Positions 1 through 7,387 of a stretch of DNA of 18,111 bases are shown piece after piece; positions within the stretch are counted from its first letter, which is position 1, and each line of letters begins with the position of its first letter. The position numbers were made by a program, and so were the translations under genes. The stretch spans positions 1 to 18,111 of the forward strand of contig WGEI01000497.1 in assembly GCA_015492875.1 (NCBI GenBank). The letters run 5' to 3'. The notes beneath the pieces were generated by a model. The model was not told the DNA's origin. It did no database searches and worked only from the letters and a program-made list of their open reading frames with translations. The stretch is from Anaerolineae bacterium (lineage in GTDB: Bacteria; Chloroflexota; Anaerolineae; Aggregatilineales; Phototrophicaceae).

Positions 1-643
1 CGACGCCATCCACCGCAACCAGCTGGTTACCTTGCCAAGAAAAACCCGCCTCAAATGGTGGGCGATAGACCGATTCGGTAATGCCGAGTAAATAGCCTTG
101 AGCAGCGGCAAAATCTAAGGTCACGATAGGTTCAATCGTTGTGCCAAAAGGTATGCCTGATAGACCAGCCGCGCGCGCAGCTTCTGCTGTTTGGCGGGCA
201 TCAAGTTGTAAACCCAGTTCGACCGGGGAAACTGTAGTCAGTTCCACGCCCTCCGCTATCAAGCTAATCTGTATATCGTTATACCAGGTAGATAGCAGTA
301 GAGATTCTGCCTCATCAATGGTCATATCGCCAAGATGCTGACCTAAAGACCATACATTGGGAAAAATCTGGCCAGAGAAAAGATAAGATACAACAAAAGC
401 AACGGCAATAGTTACGACTATTGCGCCAATAACTTGTAATAAACGCCCATTATGGGTTAAATGCCACCATGTATCACGAGCGACTAAAGATAAACGTTCG
501 GCAATCTTTTCGGAGAAAATAGGGATGTTCAAGCGGCTCAAAACGGAGAGGTGCTCTTCCGCTATAGCGCGCCGTCGTTGTCGTGCCATGCGGCGTTGCC
601 GCGCCCGATGTGCTCGCTTACGTTGAGAATTAAAAGTATCCAT
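1..643 (-). CDS. Membrane-anchored peptidoglycan-binding (VanW-like) protein, 5' part
   Basis: Partial gene: the ATG at 643 (minus strand) opens a frame that runs off the left edge after 214 residues. The first 30 residues are strikingly basic (many Arg). One membrane helix follows at about residues 70-88, so the protein is probably anchored with a cytosolic N-terminus and an external body. Residues about 95-160 fit the PG_binding_4 domain found ahead of VanW or L,D-transpeptidase domains. The pattern is LGDMTIDEAESLL, then a short strand, then SPVELGLQLDARQTAEAA. A second, similar unit seems to begin near residue 170. The C-terminal domain, which would separate VanW from YkuD-type transpeptidases, lies outside the window. 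A role in cell-wall binding or remodelling is inferred from the family. The ribosome binding site is weak. Confidence 0.75.
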   Translation of the reverse strand, partial: MDTFNSQRKRAHRARQRRMARQRRRAIAEEHLSVLSRLNIPIFSEKIAERLSLVARDTWWHLTHNGRLLQVIGAIVVTIAVAFVVSYLFSGQIFPNVWSLGQHLGDMTIDEAESLLLSTWYNDIQISLIAEGVELTTVSPVELGLQLDARQTAEAARAAGLSGIPFGTTIEPIVTLDFAAAQGYLLGITESVYRPPFEAGFSWQGNQLVAVDGV

Positions 644-702
644 AAGACAGCCTAAATAATCTATACTACACTACAGTGCCTACTACTTAACCTGCACCTT
701 AT

Positions 703-713
703 GTATAGTATAC
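703..713. repeat. 11-bp palindrome in the spacer 644-754
   Basis: GTATAGTATAC is symmetric around its central base and lies about 60 bases upstream of the VanW-like gene. Read on the minus strand it contains TATACT, a possible -10 box, but no convincing -35 is present at 16-18 bases. It could be an operator or simply an AT-rich promoter element. Nothing else stands out in this spacer. Confidence 0.3.
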
Positions 714-754
714 GTTAAATTCGGCTAAATTTCTTACCGTGAGCTAAAAGCTGT

Positions 755-1099
755 TTAGCGGGCTTCGGTACGATAATCGTTGCGAGGCGGCGAGAATACA
801 TCAATAGCCAATGTATCCGCTAATGCGCGCACGCTATGCGCTACCCCACCGGGGACAGCATAGCTATCCCCAGCAACACAGATGCGCACTTGATTGCCAA
901 TGGTAACTTCCAACTTGCCGTAAATAATATAGCCAACTTGGTCATTCATATGGCTGTGGGCTTGCACCACTGCACCACGCAACAAATAAAACTCGCAAAG
1001 CATCGCTTCGTCAGTCGTAGCCATCGTGCGACGATAAACACCTTCCCACATTTCAATTTGTTCGGCTTCATTGGCTGAGACAAAGTAACCATCAGGCAT
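755..1099 (-). CDS. Small single-domain cupin protein
   Basis: 114 residues, essentially one cupin beta-barrel. Motif 1 is seen from G42: H48 and H50 in HSHMNDQ, then GYIIYG. Motif 2 is seen from G77: GDSYAVPGGVAH with H88. The usual metal-ligand Glu of motif 1 is Gln here (Q54). With H48, H50 and H88 this still fits a metal site, and Gln at this position is common in related small cupins. Substrate is unknown; the family includes isomerases, dioxygenases and sugar- or ligand-binding proteins. The start at 1099 has AGGA about 9 bases upstream. The gene stands alone between the amylase and VanW-like genes. A weak inverted repeat overlaps its stop codon (743-759), but with no T-run I do not call it a terminator. 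Confidence 0.85.
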   Translation of the reverse strand: MPDGYFVSANEAEQIEMWEGVYRRTMATTDEAMLCEFYLLRGAVVQAHSHMNDQVGYIIYGKLEVTIGNQVRICVAGDSYAVPGGVAHSVRALADTLAIDVFSPPRNDYRTEAR

Positions 1100-1258
1100 T
1101 GAGCATTATCCTAGATATTCAGTAGAAACACAAAACAGCTAAAACCGCTAACTTGGCTTAATTTTACCCTTGTTTGACTTAAACAATAAACCAATGGGTA
1201 TATCCGCCTGTACTCATAACATGTTATCAGCGCCATTGTAACATAATTTGAGAGAAAC

Positions 1259-1278
1259 CCTCGTGACATTTTACGAGG
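1259..1278 (-). terminator. Possible weak terminator after the amylase gene
   Basis: A 6-bp stem (CCTCGT 1259-1264 with ACGAGG 1273-1278) and an 8-base loop lie just past the stop codon of the amylase gene. On the minus strand it is followed by GTTTCTCTC, a poor U-tract, so termination would be weak. The remaining spacer 1100-1258 holds only AT-rich inverted repeats near 1165-1200. Confidence 0.4.
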
Positions 1279-1290
1279 CGCTTACCTGTT

Positions 1291-2913
1291 TTACGGCATA
1301 TTGAACTGAAAGATATAAGCAGCACGGGGTGGTAATTCTGGAATGGGTAGATACCCGCTAAAACCACCCTGTTCATCAAATTCAGGCAGGGCGATATTGA
1401 CTTCATCGCCGAGCAGTTGTGTCGTACTTTGCACTTCGGAAAATGGGCTTCCTGCTAGTGAAAGCGCATAATCATCTACAGTACGCCCACTGAAATTAAT
1501 CAGTAGAAAAATCACATCATCTTCATAATAGCGAATAGCCGCATAGACATTACGCGATTCAGATTCTAGGAAGAGCATATCGCCACGACGTAGGGCAAGG
1601 TGCTCATTACGCATATGAACCAAACGGCGATAGTGGCTCAATAGAGAAGTTGGGTCATCTGTCATGCTGGCAACGCTCCCTGTCGTTTCACTGAGCGCAA
1701 TCCAAGGGCGCGATGCCGTTGTAAAGCCAGCAGTGGTTGGTGTATCATCCCAGTACATTGGCGTGCGAACCCGTTCATCGGGTTCTGTGCCAAACATGCC
1801 TATTTCTTCACCGTAGTAAATAAAGGGCACGCCGGGGCTGGTCAACAATAAGGTAGCTGCAAGTTTGGCCTTATCGACATTGCCGACGAAAATACTCATC
1901 GGGCGGCGTTTCCAGACGGCATCATGATTGCTGATAAAAGTGGCAAATTGGCTATTGGGATAATCTTCTAGGGCGGCTTGTAACTTGCGAACAATATCTT
2001 GCGCGCGGTTCTGGCTCACACTGCTGATGATGCCATCAGACACATCAAAGGCAAAAACAAGGTCGGCAGCACCAGCGCGCACATATTCCGCACCGATAAA
2101 ACTCGGAGCGCGGAAAACCTCAGCGATAGTGAGCGTTTGTGGGCGCACAGAATCGAGATAAGCATTAAAATCCGCTAACCATGCGCGCGTTTGGGGTGTA
2201 TTTTCCTGTAACTGGCCGTCCTCAATGATGTGTTTAGCCGCATCGACACGGAAGCCATCAATGCCAACATCCGTCAGCCAGAAACTGGCAATATCATATA
2301 TTGCCGCGGTCACTTCTGGGTTTTCAAAGTTCAAATCGGGCTGAAAACCGGTGAAAATACCATAGTAATAGCGGTCGCCATAACGATGCCAAACTTGTTC
2401 ACCCCAAGGGCCGCGGTAGCCGGGATTATCATCACGCCAAATGTACCAATCCGCATACTCTGGGTCTCCATTGGCAGAGGCGATAAACCACGGATGCTCA
2501 TCTGAAGTGTGGTTGATGACAAAATCAATCACAATGGCGATACCGCGCTCATGAGCTGCCGCCACGAGTTCGCGGAAGTCATCCATTGTGCCATATGCAG
2601 GGTTTATATCACGGTAATCAGTTACATCATACCCGTGATAGCTGGGCGAGGGGTTAATAGGCATCAGCCATATACCTGTAATGCCTAAATCAGTTACGGT
2701 TGTTGGGTCGCCATCATTCAAATAATCCAGTTTTTCAATGATACCGCGAATATCACCGACGCCATCGCCATCGCTATCATAAAAACTGCGCACAAAAATC
2801 TCGTAGAAGACACGGTCGTTCCACCATGGCAGGGCATCATCCTGCGCTGAAGATGTAGCTAGGGAGATGAGTAATACCGTTAAGATAGCCAAAGTCCATA
2901 GAAATCTTTTCAC
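1291..2913 (-). CDS. Secreted GH13 alpha-amylase family glycosidase
   Basis: 540 residues from a GTG start at 2913; the frame is open to a TTG at 2931. GTG 2913 is chosen because GAGGGGAG sits 6 bases upstream and the protein then begins as a textbook signal peptide: KRF, a hydrophobic stretch, and a probable cleavage after SSA at about residue 23. The GH13 (beta/alpha)8 barrel shows all four conserved regions. Region I is DFVINH (130-135). Region II is GFRVDAAKH with nucleophile D224. Region III is AEVF with acid/base E265. Region IV is FISNHD (about 326-331). A DSDGDGVGD loop near residue 46-54 resembles a calcium site. A beta-sandwich-like domain C ends the protein. It should hydrolyse or transfer alpha-glucosidic bonds in starch-like oligosaccharides outside the membrane; subfamily and exact substrate cannot be fixed here. 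It has its own promoter. Confidence 0.95.
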   Translation of the reverse strand: MKRFLWTLAILTVLLISLATSSAQDDALPWWNDRVFYEIFVRSFYDSDGDGVGDIRGIIEKLDYLNDGDPTTVTDLGITGIWLMPINPSPSYHGYDVTDYRDINPAYGTMDDFRELVAAAHERGIAIVIDFVINHTSDEHPWFIASANGDPEYADWYIWRDDNPGYRGPWGEQVWHRYGDRYYYGIFTGFQPDLNFENPEVTAAIYDIASFWLTDVGIDGFRVDAAKHIIEDGQLQENTPQTRAWLADFNAYLDSVRPQTLTIAEVFRAPSFIGAEYVRAGAADLVFAFDVSDGIISSVSQNRAQDIVRKLQAALEDYPNSQFATFISNHDAVWKRRPMSIFVGNVDKAKLAATLLLTSPGVPFIYYGEEIGMFGTEPDERVRTPMYWDDTPTTAGFTTASRPWIALSETTGSVASMTDDPTSLLSHYRRLVHMRNEHLALRRGDMLFLESESRNVYAAIRYYEDDVIFLLINFSGRTVDDYALSLAGSPFSEVQSTTQLLGDEVNIALPEFDEQGGFSGYLPIPELPPRAAYIFQFNMP

Positions 2914-2950
2914 AATTTTCTCCCCTCTCAAAAGCGTATATGCCGTGAGG

Positions 2951-2956
2951 ATTATA
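2951..2956 (-). promoter_or_regulatory. -10 box for the amylase gene
   Basis: TATAAT on the minus strand, 38 bases upstream of the GTG start at 2913. The -35 region is poor and would overlap the terminator stem of the preceding gene, so a helper activator or an unusual spacing is possible. Confidence 0.55.
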
Positions 2957-2964
2957 GCGAAACT

Positions 2965-2992
2965 AAAAGAGGCCAGTGACTATCCTGACCTC
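2965..2992 (-). terminator. Rho-independent terminator of the transglutaminase gene
   Basis: On the minus strand, GAGGTCAG (2992-2985) pairs with CTGGCCTC (2976-2969). This gives an 8-bp stem with one G-U pair and an 8-base loop, followed directly by TTTTAGTTT. It lies 12 bases past the stop codon at 3004 and just ahead of the -10 box of the amylase gene. Confidence 0.8.
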
Positions 2993-3003
2993 AGCAAGTT
3001 ATA

Positions 3004-5433
3004 TCATCGTTTCCATGGTAATAGACGCGCCAACCAACGTTGTAAGATATTCTTGCGCGCTTCTGGCCACGCGCGGTCTGCGGTTCTTGCGGCGCGTTCG
3101 GCATCTAGCTCTGTAGATGGGCCATAGCGCTCATGAATGTACATACGGGTAATGGCTGTTACGGGGCGTTCGGCAGTGGGCACACGCTCGACAATCGCTT
3201 GACGCTTCTCCAATGGGGTTTGCTGTGGGCGCGGACGCAGGCCAATCAACGCAATATAACGCTCCAAGCGTGCATAGGCGCGCGCCACAGGGCTGAGGCC
3301 GCCCATACCCCGCCATTCCCACCACCAATAAAGCATAATAATGAGCACAATCAGCAACAATACTGCCAAAAACAGGAGTAAGGCCAAGCCAAAAGCGGGC
3401 AAGATGAAGTCTAGGAACGAACCCGTTGTCTCCGGCTCTATTGGTGGCGGCACGGTTGGAATAATAACAGGCGTTGCTGTTGGCGTGGGTGTATAGGTTG
3501 GCGTCAATGTCGGCAGGACATCTGGCGGCAATTCATTAGGCGCAGGCGATGGTGGGGGCGGGGTTGGTGTTGGTTGCGGTGTATTGGTGGGCAAAGGTGT
3601 TGGGCTGGCTGGTGGCGATTGATTTTGGAAAGCAGGCTCTTCCAAGTCGCCTTCACGATTAATCGTGCTGCGGGCAGAGGTGGGTTCGAATTCAATCCAA
3701 CCATAGCCAGGGAAATACGCTTCTACCCATGTATGGGCATCGCGCTCACGAACAACATATTGTCCAGTTGTAGGGTCATATTCACCTTGCGCAAAACCGG
3801 CGGCCATGCGGGCGGGTATGCCCTGACTGCGCAACATCATGATCATTGCGGACGCATAGTAAACACAATAGCCCTCTTGCCGCTCAAAAAGCACCCAATC
3901 GACAGCATCCCAACCAGCGGGCGGCGCGGGGATATTCTCGTTATAAGCGATATTGCGGCGTAACCACGTTTCGATAGCTTTCGCTATATCGTAGGGATTG
4001 GTCGCTCCGGCTTGGCGAACAATTTCGGCGGCGAGTTGGATGGTGCGCTCGGTGATAGATGGTGGGATAATCAGATAAGTATTGCTCACCCACTCCGGAT
4101 AGTTTGTGCTAGCAGCCCGCAATTCATACGCAGTCGCCACACTCATCATGCTCACGGCGGTATAACGCTCGCCCCGCTGAATTGGCTCTAATGGCCGAAT
4201 GACTGAGACATTCATCGAGGTTTCCGCAACATCGGTATAGCTCACATCCATGCGTCCCGGCAAACTCACCTGTATGGTTTGCGGCGCGGCATAGATGAGG
4301 CGAGAAGCACTTAGGCCAACGGTAAATTCCTGCACAATCTGAACCCGCGAATTACCTAAAACATCAGTCCCTAAAGACACGTCTAAGGGCGCTTCTACAT
4401 CTGGCACGCGATAAGTTGCAACAGGTTGCCATTGGCCATCGTTATAGTAATCAAAGGTGCGAGATTTCCAATAGTATTGGTAGCCTGTTGGCGCATCCAC
4501 CATCATGACAACTTGGTCACCCAGCTCTATAGCACCGCCGAGATTGAGCGTTTCGCTACCGTAGTAGTCTGTCGTGGGCGGCCCTTGACTATCAATGGGC
4601 GCAAAAATACGGTTGAGCATTTCGCTGAGTTGGGCGAGTGATTCCGATTGTAAAAAGCGCTGGAAGTTATCTAATCGATCTTGCAAATCGGATGAGGGTA
4701 TCATCCAAGCGACAAGCATAGCCACCAAAGCCAACAAGAGACCAAAGCGCATAAAATGACGACGTAAATTTCGGGGGACTTGGACACCATTGACATACCA
4801 TTCCCATTCACGCTGTTCCAACGTAGAGCGCACTGTAAGCAATAACGCCATAAAAACAAATAGCAAGAGGTGAATATCAAGCGAAGAGCTACTATTATTA
4901 TCTAACAAGCTATTAGCAGCTAGAACGATGCCCGGAGGTAAAATCGCCCGCCAAACGTGATCAACACGAAACACATGCCAAACAGTGTTATACCCCAAAA
5001 ACCAGAATAGACCGGACATCAGCAAAGTAAAGACCAGTTGATCTTGATTAATGCCCCCGCCAAAAGCATCGATAAACCACTGAATGGTGCGGTTTACAAC
5101 AACAGGAATGCCCCCCGTTGTCACTGTGCCGGCGATAATCAGCGTGAAGCACCCGCCATAAAGCAAGCCGATGAGTAAGGCAAGAAATTCATTGTAATGG
5201 CTGCGCGCGAGCAAAAAAGAGATAACAACGCTTAACAAGACGACAGGCAGAACAATGCGTATTGAGATAGGCACATTAGCGCTCTCTAATGCCAATGCGG
5301 GCATTGCCAGTAGAATACCAACAATAAAAAGCGTCCATAAATCGCCTGGCCCAAACAGAGTTCGCCAAAAATGCTGCATTCGGCGCACAAAAGTTTTTGG
5401 GGATGTTGCAGTGCGGGGGCTTGCTGTCATCAT
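3004..5433 (-). CDS. TgpA-type membrane transglutaminase-like protein
   Basis: 809 residues. The N-terminal third (about 30-250) holds several hydrophobic segments, as in TgpA/YebA proteins. An extracytoplasmic region follows, with a transglutaminase-like core at about 465-585. Cysteine C523 sits in GYCVYYASAMIMMLRSQG and H567 in RDAHTWVEAYFPGYGW. The third triad position falls in EFEPT, where E583 replaces the more usual Asp. Residues about 605-668 form a Pro/Thr/Ser-rich linker, followed by a single membrane helix (about 673-705). A basic cytosolic tail with a DUF4129-like segment (ARAYARLERYIALIG) ends the protein. The biochemical role of this family is poorly known; a cysteine-dependent activity on envelope peptides or proteins is inferred. 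The start ATG 5433 has AGAGG upstream. The usual MoxR and DUF58 partner genes are absent here. Confidence 0.9.
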   Translation of the reverse strand: MMTASPRTATSPKTFVRRMQHFWRTLFGPGDLWTLFIVGILLAMPALALESANVPISIRIVLPVVLLSVVISFLLARSHYNEFLALLIGLLYGGCFTLIIAGTVTTGGIPVVVNRTIQWFIDAFGGGINQDQLVFTLLMSGLFWFLGYNTVWHVFRVDHVWRAILPPGIVLAANSLLDNNSSSSLDIHLLLFVFMALLLTVRSTLEQREWEWYVNGVQVPRNLRRHFMRFGLLLALVAMLVAWMIPSSDLQDRLDNFQRFLQSESLAQLSEMLNRIFAPIDSQGPPTTDYYGSETLNLGGAIELGDQVVMMVDAPTGYQYYWKSRTFDYYNDGQWQPVATYRVPDVEAPLDVSLGTDVLGNSRVQIVQEFTVGLSASRLIYAAPQTIQVSLPGRMDVSYTDVAETSMNVSVIRPLEPIQRGERYTAVSMMSVATAYELRAASTNYPEWVSNTYLIIPPSITERTIQLAAEIVRQAGATNPYDIAKAIETWLRRNIAYNENIPAPPAGWDAVDWVLFERQEGYCVYYASAMIMMLRSQGIPARMAAGFAQGEYDPTTGQYVVRERDAHTWVEAYFPGYGWIEFEPTSARSTINREGDLEEPAFQNQSPPASPTPLPTNTPQPTPTPPPPSPAPNELPPDVLPTLTPTYTPTPTATPVIIPTVPPPIEPETTGSFLDFILPAFGLALLLFLAVLLLIVLIIMLYWWWEWRGMGGLSPVARAYARLERYIALIGLRPRPQQTPLEKRQAIVERVPTAERPVTAITRMYIHERYGPSTELDAERAARTADRAWPEARKNILQRWLARLLPWKR

Positions 5434-5472
5434 TGCTTGTGCCTCTAATCAGAAATAGAGAAGCTAAGGGTC

Positions 5473-5500
5473 ATTGTACGCGCAATGCGCACAGTTACAA
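5473..5500 (-). promoter_or_regulatory. Probable sigma70-type promoter of the transglutaminase gene
   Basis: Minus strand TTGTAA (5500-5495), a 16-base spacer, and TACAAT (5478-5473). The -10 is 40 bases upstream of the ATG at 5433. Matches are 4/6 and 5/6. No clear terminator for the upstream gene is visible between this site and 5538. Confidence 0.5.
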
Positions 5501-5537
5501 CCAACGCCTATCCGATGTTGTATATACGCATCAACGC

Positions 5538-7358
5538 TCACCATGCCTTAATTGCAATTGGAAATAGGTTCAGGCGATTTAGGTCATCCTGCCTCGCTGC
5601 GCTGAGACGCTGGCCATCCCACCATTGGTAAACAATGAGCTGCACCATGTAATTGGCCGACCATGTAGGATAAGGCATTTGTAAAACACGCTCCTCAACA
5701 TACCACTCGCCGGGTATCCATTGCGTCATGGATTGCGGCAATGGCTCGGTGGCGGTGGGGTTCAGCTGAACGAGTTGGGGCGCGCTGTCAGATTGTGCGA
5801 CAAGCTGATTATCTTCTACAACATGGAGGGCGACACTGTATTCGGCATCTAGCGGCTCATCTACCGACCACCACAGGCGAACGCGCACATTTTCGGCCTC
5901 GTGGAAGACATAGAGATTATTAGGCCATGGCCGCCCCTGCTCATCGACAACCTCATATCCATGAAAGCGTAGGCCATTTTCAAAGCGAACACCTTCAACA
6001 TCAGGCGGGGCAACATAGAGGCGAATTAAGAAATCCCATGGACCAAAGAATTTGCTAGCGATGCGCCCCTCGCGAACGGCTTGATAAGCCGCTTCATCTT
6101 CATGGCCATTGGTACGAACATACCAAACACGTTGGTAACCAGTTGGGTCATCGACAAAATGCACACCCCATGGCAAATACACACGGGTATAGTAATCCCA
6201 GCGATAGGGATAGGTGGTATTGCAAACGCAATTGGGGTCAATATAGATAACATCGCCCCAGCGTATTTCATCAGCCAGCACATCGAGATATTGCTCAAAG
6301 TGCATGGGTTCTGAACGGTCAATATTGACATCTTGCGGAGCTATGGCCAAAAGTGCAAGAGCGGCCACCACGACATTTCGCCAGCGGACAGGTAGTACGG
6401 ATATGCCATAGGTCACCCATATGGCCAAGCCAAGCATCAACCACCATAAATAACGTGGGCGGAAAAGCCCAAGACGGAAATCCAACACATAGACGATTAA
6501 AGGAATGGCAATGAGCCATATGAGTAAAACCGAAGATAAACGGTTACGACGTATCTGCCGAATAGTGACGATGGCACCGAATATGAACAAAGCCGCCCAA
6601 ACAACAGCTAAAGTGCCAGTATATTTTTGGAAGAGGTCAATAAACGCTTGTGGAAAAGGGAGCAAATCGAAGGTAGAGACGTTACGGGTCGCGGCAAGTT
6701 GCCCTTTGTCCAAAATCAGCGGCAGACTCAATATGGTGAATACTGAGAATGGCAACCACCACCGCAATAGTTTTCGCCAATGGAAAAAAAGCGTGTATAA
6801 GCCCAAAAAGAAAAAGGCGGGCGCTGATTGCACAGCCGTATAAATCATAACCGCCATAATGACGCCCAATAAGATACCATCGCGACGGCGGTCATAGCGG
6901 AAATAGCGAATGGTCATCCATAGCGCCAATGGGAAACAGACAATCAGAGTGCTATAACCGCGTATCCACGTGTTGATGAAAACGACAAATCCCAACCCGC
7001 TATAAGACAAAGTAAGCGCCCAAGCTAGCGGTTCACGTTGAAACAGCGCTTTGCCGAGGCGATATGTAAACGCCACCCCCAACATAAAGAGTAGCAACGG
7101 TAAAACGCGGAGGAGGATGGGATGCGCGCCAACTATTGAGCGCCATGCCCACACCATAGCAAAAGACAACGGCGGCCAGTCATACGGCAGCCAACGTATC
7201 ACATCCTCTAATGTGCCAAAGGACTGCCAAACCATATACGCTTCATCACCATCAAGTTCGTACTGGCGAAACAGCAAAATACGGCTTGCGGCCAGCATGA
7301 GCAAGAGTGTTGTCATCAACGCCGCACGGCGTTGGGCGATGCTCCAGTTTTTCCACAT
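5538..7358 (-). CDS. GT-C-type membrane glycosyltransferase, downstream paralogue
   Basis: 606 residues from ATG 7358. A GTG at 7394 would add 12 residues, but AGGGAGAGG lies 9 bases before 7358, and with this start the catalytic motif aligns residue for residue with the upstream paralogue. The N-terminal ~340 residues carry many membrane segments. Between the first two is DGDE (36-39), the acidic pair expected of GT39/ArnT-like GT-C enzymes, then YDWPPLSF (59-66), resembling their PPL motif. These enzymes use polyprenyl-phosphate sugars on the outer face of the membrane. Residues ~345-606 are a soluble domain with DPNCVC (374-379), WDYY, GPWDFLIRLYV (439-449) and a beta-rich end containing LWWSVD. 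Donor and acceptor are unknown. The start lies 29 bases past the stop of the upstream paralogue, so the two are very likely co-transcribed. Confidence 0.85.
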   Translation of the reverse strand: MWKNWSIAQRRAALMTTLLLMLAASRILLFRQYELDGDEAYMVWQSFGTLEDVIRWLPYDWPPLSFAMVWAWRSIVGAHPILLRVLPLLLFMLGVAFTYRLGKALFQREPLAWALTLSYSGLGFVVFINTWIRGYSTLIVCFPLALWMTIRYFRYDRRRDGILLGVIMAVMIYTAVQSAPAFFFLGLYTLFFHWRKLLRWWLPFSVFTILSLPLILDKGQLAATRNVSTFDLLPFPQAFIDLFQKYTGTLAVVWAALFIFGAIVTIRQIRRNRLSSVLLIWLIAIPLIVYVLDFRLGLFRPRYLWWLMLGLAIWVTYGISVLPVRWRNVVVAALALLAIAPQDVNIDRSEPMHFEQYLDVLADEIRWGDVIYIDPNCVCNTTYPYRWDYYTRVYLPWGVHFVDDPTGYQRVWYVRTNGHEDEAAYQAVREGRIASKFFGPWDFLIRLYVAPPDVEGVRFENGLRFHGYEVVDEQGRPWPNNLYVFHEAENVRVRLWWSVDEPLDAEYSVALHVVEDNQLVAQSDSAPQLVQLNPTATEPLPQSMTQWIPGEWYVEERVLQMPYPTWSANYMVQLIVYQWWDGQRLSAARQDDLNRLNLFPIAIKAW

Positions 7359-7387
7359 GACGAAAGCCCTCTCCCTGTATAATCCGT

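Noticed and set aside
5520..5527. GTATATAC palindrome between the glycosyltransferase and transglutaminase genes
   Set aside because: It is short, AT-rich and isolated, and could easily occur by chance.
6026..6331. Overlapping open frames of about 80-100 codons on both strands inside the glycosyltransferase gene
   Set aside because: They are fully contained in a well-supported gene with conserved motifs and have no initiation signals of their own.
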